DNA of 64,000 bases from Apostichopus japonicus (taxonomy: Eukaryota; Echinodermata; Holothuroidea; Aspidochirotida; Stichopodidae): positions 14,539,001 through 14,603,000 of the forward strand of contig NC_092561.1 in the NCBI RefSeq assembly GCF_037975245.1. The letters run 5' to 3'. Within the stretch, counting starts at the first letter, position 1; each line of letters begins with the position of its first letter. The notes beneath the pieces are model-generated. The model ran no database searches and was not told where the DNA came from. It saw only the letters and a program-made list of their open reading frames with translations. The translations under genes were made by a program, and so were the position numbers. Below, piece by piece: positions 1 to 14,100 of this stretch.

Positions 1-1000
1 TTAATAATAAATAGTTTAAGTGTGAAGGGTGACTGTAAATGTTATCTCTCACAATTTGCACCTTCAACACACCTATCTAAAATCTCATACTACAAGTATC
101 TGCTCATGGAATCATTAACCAGACTTAAACATACAAACGAGAGACCATGTAGTCTTGACCACAAAATATTTAAAATGGAATCGTAAATCACTTTCCACCA
201 TTGGAACGTGAAAACATTCATCATCACCCCCCCCCCTCCCCCTTCACCATCATGTTGTGTTTTATATTAGTTTGATCTCATATTGAATTATCTGTATTAT
301 ACATCATGAATTCATTTCTGCCGATAAGAGAGGGTAGCTGGGGTCAAACCGTTAATTAATTAACGAAAGCAGAACATGCCCAACTTCATTTCGGTTCATC
401 AGAAAACCAATTTGAAATGAAAACCGCTTGCATGCAAGGACTGGCCTACGCTGTCTAGCCCCTCATTTTGGAATGTCAAGGCCCCTTTCCTAATCTTTCT
501 GACACACAGGAAGATTAACGATTAACAAATTTCCTCTACCCCATTTTTTTTTTCTTTCTTTTTCTTTAGAATCTCTAATTTGATGAGAAAATAAACCTCT
601 GCATCACTGAAGAGAAATTCCGGCTTCAATCCTTCAGGGTACACAAGACACTAGGGTGTCGATAGCTAGGCCTACGAATTAAAGAAACCCGGGCTATGGA
701 TAGCAGAAACTCTGTGAACGCTATGACGTCAAGTTTTCTTGATCCCAGAATCCATTAATGATCGATAGAGTAACTCAATTAACTGGTGCCATAATAATCA
801 TGTCTCCGTTCACACTAATGTGTACACTCTGCTATTTTCTCTCTCTATTTCTTTCATTTCTTTTTTTTTTCTTTTTTCTTTCTGGGTGACAAAACTGCCT
901 TAAATGCTTGTCTGGTCTCCACGGCAGACACGTTCGATACATTTCCCTAAATAGACTAATAGACTCAAGCCAGCACCACATTATCAATTACTCATGTGAA
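1..1000. other. Intronic sequence of the anoctamin gene, no exon seen
   Basis: Non-coding AT-rich sequence with short poly-T and poly-C runs. I searched the minus strand for the next anoctamin exon and saw nothing convincing. Confidence 0.5.
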
Positions 1001-1007
1001 ACATTGC

Positions 1008-1317
1008 AAAGTTACATGCTATGTTCATTATTACTTGAAACAGTCCTATCATGGCCTGACTCATTAATAGCTAAAAGGGACCAGCTATGAAGTGAGAAAA
1101 TATTCTAGATTTATAGCTAAATTGGTCACTGAGTAATAATCAATTCCTTTTATTACAAAGAGAAAGTTACATGCTTTGTTCATTATAACTTGAAACAGTC
1201 CTCTCGTGGCCTGACTCATTATTAGCTAAAAGGGACCAGATATGAAGTGAGAAAATATTCTAGATAAGCTAAATTGGCCACTGAGTAAATAATCGATTCG
1301 TTTTAGGACAAAGAGAA
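1008..1317. repeat. Tandem duplication, two ~155-bp copies
   Basis: The block beginning AAAGTTACATGCT is repeated 155 bp later with scattered substitutions and small indels. Both copies include the shared string AAAGGGACCAG and end near ACAAAGAG. It is intronic, with no coding content. Confidence 0.85.
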
Positions 1318-1971
1318 ATCCCATAATAAGTGAAATACAGTTTTGAAAGGATACTCTGCTGTGTACAGAATCACGGCTCCCAATTGAACCGTCATGTTAA
1401 CCTACAAATTGTACATTTCATATTATTCTATGACATCAAACCTTATTGCACACAATTCACTTTTTTGGTACAAAACATGTCGACTTCAAATGTTGTCATC
1501 TCCATGACGATACATAGAGATATGAATGCAAATTTCACCAAGACATTAAATAGAATATAAGTGCGAAACTGGATTACCCAAAAACAAAAATTCCCTATAA
1601 ACTGATCTTCTAAGTGGTGTACCTAGTACACTTAGAAACCTGTTCCCACCAGCCACATAATTCCCCCTCTTCCCTTTCCCCCTCCACTCCCCATCCTCTG
1701 CCCTTCACCCACTACCACCCTCCCTCCACTCCCCCTCCCCTTCCATCAAGTGAGAGAGTCTTGCTTTGAACTGAAATAACTTTAAGGGGGTCAAAGATGT
1801 TCAAAGGAACCTACAAAAGAGACAAAGTGTCCCTTGAAGTAATTTTGTGATGTTGTTTTAGAAAACAGGAGCTGAACAATTTAAAAAACAAAAAGGAGAG
1901 CCATGATTCCATCTACAATTACAACTGGAAATATCTTGCAAAATTTTACAAAAAAAAACACTTCATTTCAC

Positions 1972-2160
1972 CTCTTCCATATGAAGTCCTTCCTCCTTGA
2001 GGTTGCCAAAGTACTCTTTCCGCCTCTTGGCTCGCTTCTCTTCATCTTCGCCTTCCTTGGTGTCCTTACGGAAGGCCAGGACATAATCTATCTTCCTCAC
2101 CCCGTCCTTGAAGAATTGGTCCTGTTCGGCGGCCTCCTTCTCTGTCCTCTTGGCAGGCGA
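1972..2160 (-). CDS. Anoctamin coding exon 3 (N-terminal dimerisation domain signature)
   Basis: This 189-nt exon (63 codons, phase 0 at both ends) follows the acceptor TGTCTGCAG and ends at a GTGAAA donor; reading through meets TGA two codons later. It encodes SPAKRTEKEAAEQDQ, FFKDGVRKIDYVLAF, a Lys/Glu-rich stretch and YFGNLKEEGLHMEE. The FF-x-DG-x-R-x-IDYVL block and the EGL ending are recognisable hallmarks of the region before the first transmembrane helix in anoctamins. The donor is weaker than consensus, so the exact 3' border is slightly uncertain. No following exon is visible between 1 and 1971. Confidence 0.85.
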
Positions 2161-5100
2161 CTGCAGACAGAAAATCGCAACAAATAAATCAAAATTAAAC
2201 TGAAACCCTATGGGTGGTGTTGAGGGTTGGGGATGGGGCAGGGGATGGAGAGGAAAGGGGAGGAAAGAGACTATATTTTATCAACATCCCACTAAAGCAA
2301 TACAAAGGCAATTTTGAACAATAGGTAAGTGATCCAATAACAGCTGGGACATTTTTAAATGGTTTGTCCAGTCATCAGAGACGTCCTCACTTTCTGTTCT
2401 GACAACAAAAATAAGCTGTGGAGGTTGCCCGGGTTATTTTACATCAAATTTAGGATACACTGGCATAACTAAATAGCAGTGTACATATAGGTGTACTATT
2501 CATGCAAACCTATACATCTCTGCTACAGTGCACTTACTGTACTGGTAGTAATTCTACAGTGCACTTACTATACTGGTATGAATTCTTTGCTATTTGCTAC
2601 ATTTTATTCAGACTACCAAATGTTGTTGTATGGACAACTAAAAGTGAGACCTGCTTACAAGTCCTAGGGAAAACCTGAAAAAAAAAAGACTTAAAATTTG
2701 CCCTGAAAATTAAATACCAATGAGAGAAAATAGTTTATCTACCTATAGGGCAGCATCTTTTGCCATTTTTTTATTAATATTTTTCTAAACCACTTTGTGC
2801 TGTTCAACAGAAACTAGACAGGCATCAATGCAATATAAAGATTGTTCAGAAAAAACACTAAGGTTGGCTCAGTTGTTGACATGTTTTACTGATTGATTAA
2901 GGTCAATGCAAGTTAATCTCTTTAGACAAATTGAAAAGCAGGTAGCTCTGCCAGACCCCCCCCCCATCCATGCCCTCTCCTGAACCCCCCCCTGCCCCTC
3001 AACTGTCCCCCCATTTTCTTTGTACCTTCTATCAAGGGAATATATGTGTTCTTGTTTGATTTTTTTCTTTCATTAAGCACACTTAATTCCTTAATATTCT
3101 TTGAGAACGTGGTTCAAATAAGGACGGACAATTTTTCTACATTTCTTCACATTATACTTTAACACAAGTTAAAAGGCATTGGTAGGGTCACCGATTTTCG
3201 TTGTCATTTAAAAGTATCAAAATCCTGTGAGCAACCGTTGATGTCAAACTTCTGTGAAATTCTGTGTCACCGATTAGACTTTATCAATATCATTAACTAA
3301 GGCTAGGGCCTAACTATCATATCGAAATCCATTTGTCCATTCGGGATTTTTGCTCGCTAAATTTCCTTAAATTCTTCACAATGTTGACATAGTTTTTAAA
3401 TTCCTTGTTTCTATCATTCATAATTTAGCTATTTTCCATACATCTACAGACGTTTACAGTAACTTAGCTATCAGACAGGGCAGAACTTTTGAGAATTTAT
3501 CTCATTTCCACGTAAAATTTAAAGCAAAGTGATTTTCATGGCAATTTCTGTGATCATGGAAAATGGGCGGTAATTTCCAGAAAACCTACCCCAGCATGCA
3601 ACGGCTGCTTCTCAATGTTGCTGGGAGCGTCGCTCAATTCAATATCACTCGGAGCAGCAGTTTTCTCTTGGCCTGTAGAAGAAACAGGAATGAGAAAAAG
3701 GAAAATTAAATGATCAACAAATTGCTGAGGTTGAATTGAAGATGGCTCTTACACTGTCTGTGTTGTGGTCATTGATAGAAAGCTAATGGTACAGTAGGAG
3801 TTTCATAACCTGTGGTGTTGCCACTAGAAGTTGATTAGGATCTTTTAAAATTAGATCTTTTGACAAGTTGTCAGTATATAGTCCCCATGGTAACAATGTA
3901 TGATGTCCATGCACATTTTCTGTGATGTACACTTTGTACCTTCTTTCAGTTGTGCTGAGGAAAATGAATCTTACCCAATCTGTACAATTCCAACCTCGAT
4001 AACCCCCTCAACTATCCTCACCCCCTACCTCTGTACCCCTACCAGTCATAAAATCATAACTCAAAATCATAATCATTTGAATGTGTCAGTTTTTGTAGCG
4101 GGCAATCACAAATAACACAAAGTTATGAATGAATGTTCACAGGCACTTCCAGTGAATGTAATGAATTAAAAAATGAGCCATACAAAAATATGCAGCCAGT
4201 TGGGACAATTTCCTAGTGCTAAATACCACTCTGTACTGTCCTCCCGTATTATGCTTCAAAGCACTGGTATTGACAGTTCAAACAGTTCCTAATCTTTATC
4301 TGATAGAAAGTTAGAAACATGATATTCATACTGCTCTTACTGACACTACGAGTGCTCTGAAGCTGGGACATGACAGTACAGTGTAGAAAAAATTGTCCCA
4401 ACTGGGTGATAAATGACACTACATTGTGTAACGGCTGAACGAACCGCTGTAGATTACGAACACAAAATGAGTTCCGGTGTGAATGCTATAGGGAATGTGT
4501 TACTGTATTAAAACATACTGTGATCTATAGTAGTACAATTTACTGATGTTTGGAGGGGAACAAAGGGGTAGTAACGTAGAATGAAGAGGTATAAAATAAT
4601 TGATGTATGAAGGGAATTAGAAATCAAACCATTTGGTGAATAAAGTGAACACCTAACAAACACACACAAGCCCACACAATCCCACACAACCTCAGCTGTC
4701 AGCAAAAGTAAAAAAAAATTGCACATCAACAAGGACAACCATTCTTTTTCAAATAATTTTTATTTGGCACACATGAAACTGAATAATTTTATAAGCAATA
4801 AAACAGACCTTGAATATCCAGCCAACATACATCAGAAAACTTGATACTACAGAGTTTGTTTTTATTGACGTAATTGGTGATTGAAACGGGTACTTCAAAG
4901 TTATCCATAACAACGAGGAAGTGTGAGAAAAACAACATGTGTTAGGTTTTGTATGGGCTGTACAATGTTCTATATCTAACGATTAAGTGTTGAGCTCTGA
5001 TACAAAACATAATTTTCAATAATTAATAAGATAAAAAATAAAAATAATAAAAAAATAAGTTTTAGATAGATAAAATGAAATGAAATCAGGGTGGTTCATT

Positions 5101-8100
5101 CTTGACATATATACCCCTTACATTTATCTATAGCTTCATTCCCTAAAACTGACAGTGAATTTATTGTATGTGTTGTGTTGTGATGTATTGTGTTGTGATG
5201 TGATGTATTGTGTTGAATTGTATTGCATAGTATTGCATTGTATTGCATAGTATTGCATTGTATTGCATTGTATAGTATTGCATAGTATTGTATTGTATAG
5301 TATTGCATAGTATTGCATTGTATAGTATTGCATTGTATAGTATTGCATAGTATTGTATAGTATTGCATAGTATTGCATTGCATTGTATTGTATAGCATAG
5401 TATTGCATTGTATGGTATTGCATAGTATTGCATTGTATTGCATTGTATTGTGTTGTATTGTATTGTGTTGTTATTGTTGTATTTCAAACCAGTGATTTTA
5501 TAGTAACACAAAATGAACACCTTAAACAGCCTCATATGAAACTAACAGATTTATGCTGAGCACATGTTCATATATATACCAGTCAAGCACTGCATCGACA
5601 TGGTCGGTGATTCCATTCCACAAAAGTGCATCTATAATTTTGTGGCCTTTAAGGCAGTTTTTTTGAGGTGATTTCAATCATTTTTGTCATTGATGCTACA
5701 GTATCTATCCTATCAGTAAAAAAAAAAAATTCTCTCATGTTGTCTTACTGCATTTTGACCAAACGCCACTGTGTTATTTTTAACTAATACTGCCTGGTCT
5801 GCTGCTCAAAACTGTTGTTGACCAAATACAAAAAAAAAAAGAGTGCACTTCAACCCATTGCCAGAGAGTAGAAATACTGTAACACAGACAGTGCCCAATC
5901 CGTTCTGTTTATAGCTCCATGGTTTAATAGAGAGCAACACAGAAGTTGGCACACCTTCTCTTTTAATCCCTATTTTTTGGTTCTGTTTCCATAACAACTA
6001 CACAGGTGTATAGCATGCACACAACAGACACTCACTCTATACACATGGTAATTTCAAACAGTATGGCTTTTGTAGTATTATTTGCCATCAATTGAATACA
6101 AAACAAGGTTCAAAGGAATTTTATTTCCATTCAAACTTGGCTGTACATGTAAGAAGTATATAGAGCTATATTATTATACAGTAGCAGCCATACTACTGCA
6201 TGGGTGTGTATGACTGGGTTTAAAAGCTTCTCCTGAAGTTCTTCTACTGCTCAGTGCTATGAAATCAGTGCTGCGCAGTGTTTATCATAATTAATCTGAC
6301 CAGACGGCGGTCAAAATGTCCAATCTGCTGGTCTTTTCTTCAATGCCACATCATTATAATTTTTACCAGACTAAATATGTAACATCCCACAAAATATGCT
6401 CAATTTAACACACTTGCAGGCTCTCAGCTTGTTTACCTTTAGTTTTGATAAATATTGTATGAATTCTGCTAGACAAAATTGAAACGGCAGTCCCATCAAG
6501 ACCTAGTCAAATTTCTCTTTCAAAGAAGATATTTAAACGTTGGAAATATCCGACGAATTAAATCGATATTTTGGCATGTGAATGTTATTAATGTGGAAGA
6601 GCTTTGAGGTGAAAAAAAACAAATGGAAACATGGATAGCTCGTTAATCGTGCAAAAATCTTTGTGCAGCTTACTGTACTGTATGTTTAATGGATAATTCT
6701 CAATGTTATAAAAATGTAGAAATATGCTTGGTGCTTGCTGGTGAATTGACTGTGATTGGTTGGTTCAGTATCTCAGCAAATAATATAAACAGAAGGGGAG
6801 AGGTAGAACAGTACATATGTACATGTAACCATAATTCTCCCAATAATCCACATTTTAAACATTGATGACTAGATCCATGAAGAGGTTTTCATAACTTTTA
6901 CAAAATACTTCAGAACATTTCGACTGCTAGGTTTAAATGCACCAAAGTGGAGGAGATCTCCCAAGTGGAATCAAGAGCTTTTACCGTTTCCACTTGAGAG
7001 AATAAGATGTGTTGAAAACCAATATTATTGCCACGAAACAGTGAAAGGACACACACAGTGAACAGTTAGACGGTTTACTCACTATGCTCACAACATTTTA
7101 CCGCGAGTTCTACACAATTTATCTTGTGATAATTATAATATTGGGCAGTGAGCTGCACTTTCGCAATTAGACAACACATCAAGCAGTTAACTACGTGTCC
7201 ATTGAGCAACCCACGATATGATGCTTATAAAGTTTTATTGACAAAATACACACACAGAGACATGTATACTGTACAGTGGTGCATGAAGTGCTAACCAGAA
7301 TGCATGAATGCATGGCGGTTTCAATGATTTCAATACTGGCATGACTGCCTCGGTTTATACGATGATCATCGAAACAAAGCACACAGCTCTTTTTATGTTT
7401 GGCATTTGTTAGACACTCATTAAATAAACAGGTTTATGCTTCATCATGCGTCCTTTGCTATTTGTTTAGCTTGGAATCAGTCTTAACACACAGACATCCA
7501 TCCACACATAAATACCATGCAAACTGGCCTTACTAGGCTCGTAGAAGCAGACTGGGTAGTGTACTGTACAGGGTATGTATACCACTGTATACAGTATATA
7601 TGTCATAAGCACCCTAATACTACAGCCAAAATTTAAATTCAATTTAATTTCAATTTTAGCAACTGGTGAAAATACACGTTTTACCCACGAGTGAATGTTC
7701 TTCACGTATTAACATTTTTAAAACTTTACAGACAGTTTCCAGTGTATTTTTTTTGTACCCAAAAACCTAATTATAATATAATCATTTGGAAAGGTACTGT
7801 ATGTAATTCTTGTTTTTCCTGTTTTCAGGAATGTTTGCAAAATCCTGAAACTGTATGTAATTCTTATCCCTGTGTAAAGGAATGTTTGCTTAATCCAGAA
7901 ACTGTATGTAATTCTTGTCCCTGGTTTAAATAAATGTTTGCATAATCCTAAAACTGGACAGTATGTAATTCTTGTCCCTGTTTTAAATGAAAGTTTGCAT
8001 AATCCTGAAGCTGTATGTAATTCTTATCCCTGTTTTAAATGAATCATGTTTGCATAATCCTTAAAATCAAAACTCATCACAACATTTTTGTTTTAACTTC

Positions 8101-11100
8101 AAGCTTAAATTAACAGTGAGATATGGAAATCATGCAGCATGTTTTTTTTTTACAATGTATACATTCAAACCATACAATTAATGAAACATTGCACATAAAG
8201 AGACATTAATTTGCACATTAATTTAGACATTAATTTACACATTAATTCATTAACAGTTAATACTGCACAAGATTAACCCTAGATATCCAACCAATCAGAC
8301 AGATGATTGAATATGTGTGAAAACAAATAAATTATAACAATCAACTGCAAGGTACAGACTGTTAACAACATTTCCATTACAGAGGTTTTCATGAATGCTA
8401 AATATAGCAATGATGCTTTTCCATATTTCCCACAATCTGATTGGCTAAAGCTACACCACTAAAAGGCGTCACTAAAAGCTGCCAGGGTGAAAAGTACACT
8501 GGACCTTGAAATAGATTGTTTTCAGGTATCTTGAGATCATAACATTAGTCAAGTATTTTTTTTCAACAGATTGTAGCATTAGTAATTTAGTAAATCCAAA
8601 ACTACAATTTAATGAACTCAAACTCATCATCGCCATTCAGACCATTCAGGATTGATGTTAAAGGATTGGTTCAGGTGTCTGACATGTCTATCTTGTATGA
8701 AAGAGCTCAAAAAGGCAAACAGAACAGTGAAGAAACTACCATCATAGCATGCTCTGTTTAGGAGATATCACGCTTTGAAGATATAAAAATTTCTTTGAAA
8801 ATGACTGGTGTAGAAAGACTAACTGTGAGGGTGTGATGTCACATCCTCATACCATGTGAATATATTTCAATAAAAATTTATTTCATTGTTTTCACAAATC
8901 TAAAAAAATATAATCAAAAATTCTTCAGATGTTAAATCTCTGATACTTCCCTTGACAAATATGAGATCCACATGACATATCTTTTGGTTGTAAGTCATAA
9001 AATCTCACAAAACATTTTAACAAAATAACAAAGATGATTCAGAAATGTGAGGATGTGACATCACAGCTAGTCTGATTTCAGCAGTTTCTACACAATCAGA
9101 TTAAACTTTACACTTGAATATCTCCATAACGGAATAAGATATTTGAACAGTTTCTTCACCATTGTGTTTCTTTTATTGTCTTCTTTCATAAGATAAACAT
9201 GTATGACACCTGAACTAATCCTTTAAATGAACACCAGAGCAACTAAACAGGGATTAACAACCGGTTGTTAGTAGCAGCAGAGTGAAAGTTAAGGTAAGTA
9301 ATGTGATTTACTCTCTACTGATGCGGTGGTACTAACCTGAAGAATTTTGTACATAAATTTGAATAAATTTGCATTTTAAGGTCATAATAATTTATATACT
9401 TCTACATTTTCAGCTCTATCATACATATTTAAGTACATGCATGCATTATCTATGTTCCACAAATTCCATGCCCAGAAACCAAGTAAGTAGATTTCTGTAT
9501 TCTAGTTCAACAGTGAAAGTGCTAAGGCTTTTATGTAATTTACCTAATCGGAGCTGTTACAGGTGGGCATGTATAACGTGCAAGCATACATCTATTTAAT
9601 TTGTTGATAGCTCAATTTGATAATTTTGCATTATTTAGCATTTTGCTACACACATTAATTAGCATTTTGCTACACACATGTAACAATATTGCATTAATTA
9701 GCATTTTGCTATACACATGTAACAATATTGCATTAATTAGCATTTTGCCACATACACACACACAATATATATGTTATATGTTTTATAGTTTTACAAAGTT
9801 AAGGGCACTGTGAGCAGCCCAGTAAATCTTTCCAAGTGGATACCCAATTTTGGTTTTGTGCTGTTTTAGCTTAAATTTGTTAATGATTCCTTCTCAATTG
9901 GATAAACTTGCATAACTTTGTATACATTATTTATATTCATAACATGAATTCTGCATGGAAAACAAAGCAAAATAAGCACTGCCAAATTAAAGCACAATCA
10001 CACTTGTTAAGCAATTGCGTGAAATGAACGTGCGAGGGTTTACTGCGACACTTAAATGATAATTAAGGTTAAATACTGTCTACTGATCAGGGAATAAGTT
10101 ACTGTTGAACACATTTTTTGAAAAAAGCTACGATTCAGTATACAGTACAAAACCTACTATACAATACATGTATTAGATTTGATTATTATTTGGTAATTTT
10201 GGGAATTTAGCAATTTCTTATGCATTGTTACACAATAAATCATCCCCTGCACAGTGTGGAATGTTACTGAATTCATGAATGTTAAACGAGTAAAAAGCTG
10301 TTATTTTTGATGGATTAATGTGCATGACGAAATCAAAATAAGTTACAGTACCGTCCTCCAGTTCCGGTTCTTCGTTGACCGAAACTCCTGTGAACAGAAA
10401 GCTTTTTGATGTAGTTATTGCGGCACAAATGTTATGCGACTGTCTATTGATGATGGCCAATGAAGTTATTGTTTCGATGCTACCCTTCTTGCAAACAGTG
10501 TACCTTCTCTTTACAGACATGTTACTAAATGGAAATCACAGGGCAGGGGGGAAGGGAAGGGGGCTGGGCAAGAATGTGGGTAAGGAGAGAAAAAAGGTAA
10601 ATGGAAAAAAGTCGGCAGAACTGAGGAAGAGGGGATACAGAAGGATGAGGGGAGCGCAGGTGAGAGAGAGAGCGTGAGAGAGAGCAAGGGGGGGGCAGGG
10701 GGTGGAGGAGGATAACCTAGTTTATGTGCACTTTTTGAATCAGATTTTGGCTACAAATTCAGGTTGATGTCAGTAAATGGATCCAGACTTTTACAAGGTA
10801 TAAACATTTCATGATCTGTCTCCTTTGTGTGTATATTAATATAGAACAGTTCCTAACCTTGATCTGATTCTAATGCTTATAAATACCACTCTATACTGTC
10901 CTCCCATACCGTGCTTTAAAGCACTCATACTGACAGTATAAACAGTTCCTTACCTTTCGTCTGTTCCTAAGTTGCTAATACCTTTCTAAACTCTCCTCCC
11001 ATACCATGCTTCAAAGCACTCATCCCGACAGTATGAACAGTTCTAACCTTGATCTGATTGTAAAATGATATGTACTTCACATATTGGTTGGTACAGTATG

Positions 11101-14100
11101 AGAGCTTTCAAGTGGGACAGAGACAAGTACATGCACATAAGTACATACACACTGACACACAAGTACATACACACTGACACACAAGTACATAAGTACATTA
11201 ATGTACATGTATACAAGGGTATGCAAGACAAGTGGGACATCTAGACAAGGACATAAGACAAGTACAGTATAGACAAACATTGTCTCAACTGGGTGCATGC
11301 TTAAATTATGTCTTAATAGATGAGAATGCAATTGGTAATTAGATACCTGCAGGTGAATCATTTCTAATTAATATTAACATAAATTAAACTAATTAACATT
11401 AATTAAAATAAGTAAGTAATTAATGATTTTCCTATTAGCAATAATTGTAAATTTATACTAAATATATGTATATTCTAAACTGATTCTATATTAATTATTT
11501 ATTACTTTACTTTAAATATCGTACTGTACATATCTGTAAACAAAGTTCTTTAGCATGTATTGATAACCTATGCTGCAACATTACAGCTATATGAAATCTG
11601 GTGAATTTCACACAAGAGTAAACCGTAGCATTTCACACTTACAGAACAGTCAACATATATACCAGTTATATACACTGAACACTTAACGCCTACGTTACAT
11701 CATAACAGTACCTCATAAATACAGTATCATAAAGTACACAGAAGCAAGCAACATGTAGAGTACATGTTTCAATTGGGGTGTTGGCTGCTAGGTACAAAGG
11801 TGTTTTTTTCTAGATATATGTGCAGATAATGCCATCCTTTTGAGGGCCATACTGAAACCATGGCAAGTATAAAGATCTTCATTTAAAGCTGTATTAACCA
11901 GGTTGTTATTTGAACCACTTTGTATCACTCTGTGCCAATCCACCCCAACCCCACCACTCCCCCCAAAATAGTTCTTTGGGTTTACCTCTCCCAAGTCATA
12001 CCGTGGACTGTAGTCGTGAATCGGGGCTTAAAACCCCCCTTAATGAGATCCAATCAACTCTTATATGAGAACAATTTAAGTATGCAACGTTAAATCATCT
12101 GAAAGCATGAAATTCTTCTGAATGGCCTAAGGGGAGAACATTATTAAAATGTATATTTTGTGGATTTTGCAATTTAAAGGGTAGAGCTACCTGATGGGGT
12201 GATACCCAACATAACAGATGGACCAATGCGCACCTGTTGAACTGACATTGCCGATATAATGTAATATTTCCTATATAATGTAATATTTCCATCAGTGTCC
12301 ATAATAATAGTTAGTAAAGCCATGCAGAACATGGCACTTTAGGGATTTTTAAGGTGTAAAGAACAGTTTCACAAACCATTATGGATGAACAATATCACAG
12401 CCCAAACAAATTTTAGAGAAATTCCTTGATTTTTAGCAGGTAGCAACCAAGTAACGTATTTACCTCAACTTCAGACAGTAGTCGCAGATTCTATTCAAGA
12501 CATTTTAAAAGTAAACAGCTAAAAATCCAGAACACACAGTGAGTTTACAATTCACTTGTGTTCTTAGTACTTCACTTGGATTAATCATCAAACAATTCCA
12601 AACATTTACATAGCAATATAAAACTGAGACATAACAGTGAGGGGTGGAACAAGAACGCTCAGTGATTTAAAGCTGATAGACAGGATCTCATGTTTTATGT
12701 GTCCAGGGAAATAATTTACTGTTCAAAATTTTTGTGTAAAGGAGTCTTGAAGGCTCTGTTAAATTTTTTTCAATAATAAGATACTTTGGTTCCTAGCTGT
12801 TTGAAAAGTACTGCTATAAATCTTTGGACTTTTTATGGCAATTTGACCATTTAGCGTAGCACTTTGCGATGCGATACCGGATAAAATTATTCCTGGACAA
12901 CAAGAACTTAGGTACCATCCAAGCGAGCCTTAATGCACTGTTACAGTACACACCATACCTGCAGATGATATGCAGGGCTGCAGCTGGTTGCACTTGTTTG
13001 GCTTTGTTTTACAAGTGGGGCAATGAGGGAGCTGCAGCATCCTGCAGCTATCCTGCAACCAGGCTGGGTAGGAAAATCTTTTCTACTGCATACATTGTGT
13101 AGTTCAACACAATAGGCTGCACTACTGGTCTGCAGAGCTATTAAATCTCTATTGTTTTGATACTGATTCAGCATTACTGAGATTTTTGCAGCTACTGCAG
13201 CCTTTCTTATTGACACAGTGCCTTCACAATGTTCACCAAATCTAGAACACTCATTTCTAAATAAAATTGGATTTTTGCTGTTCAAATGGATGTTGGAGTT
13301 GCATTTAATACTTGTAAGTAGGAAATGGGCCTTCTATCTGGGTGACTTGAAACAATTCATATTTAGTGGCCAAACGTTGGGTTCTGATATATAGCTAAAC
13401 CTCTAAAGGTGGCATGCATGGCCAATCTGCCAGATGATATTCAGTGAGGTGTAAGTACTGGTGTACAGTAGGCATCTGGTAAAAACTTCTACAACTCGGT
13501 CTGACACATAAGTGCAATTGGATGCGATGGGTTACTTATATACGCTACATGCTACTGTACCATCGTGTACTGCAATAAAGAATCGCTAATGTAAGGGTCA
13601 TGCGACGACAGGCCAAAAGCAATTTATGGAGGCGAGTTTAACTTTTAAAGCAAGCCAAGAAATTATGTAAATTTGGATGAAATTGCATCTCTTGCTTTCA
13701 GCAAGCAGTTCTTCTGAAATGTACAGCAAAGTTGTTCACAAGCTTGACCTACCCTTTATCAAGAAAAGGCAACAAATGAAAAAAATAGCCAAGTTTGTAT
13801 CATTATCCCTAATTTGCGATATTGCCAATTTATACAACTGAAGAACTCAATTTGGATGACTGCAAACCTAAGGTGGTGAGGACTCGGCTGTTTAGGCAGC
13901 AGCAGGGACACTCAATATCTTAGTACCCCATCCCCACCCACCCCCCTCCCTCCCAAGAAAGTCCTCACTCCAAATAAAAACTGCAACCCTTGCCTTCACA
14001 TATAAGACCAATTTAAACTGTTGATCATTTCCTGCAACTAGAATTTTAAACAAGTGTAAACACTGTAGACAGCCAATGGGCAACTGGTATATTAGGAACC

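Noticed and set aside
5096-5535. Three overlapping minus-strand frames of 95-124 codons (MQYNAILCNT-type)
   Set aside because: Pure translation of the pentanucleotide satellite.
12941-13285. CTGCAG-rich frames on both strands around 13 kb
   Set aside because: Open only because of repeated GCTGCAG words; no splice-supported exon or conserved motif.
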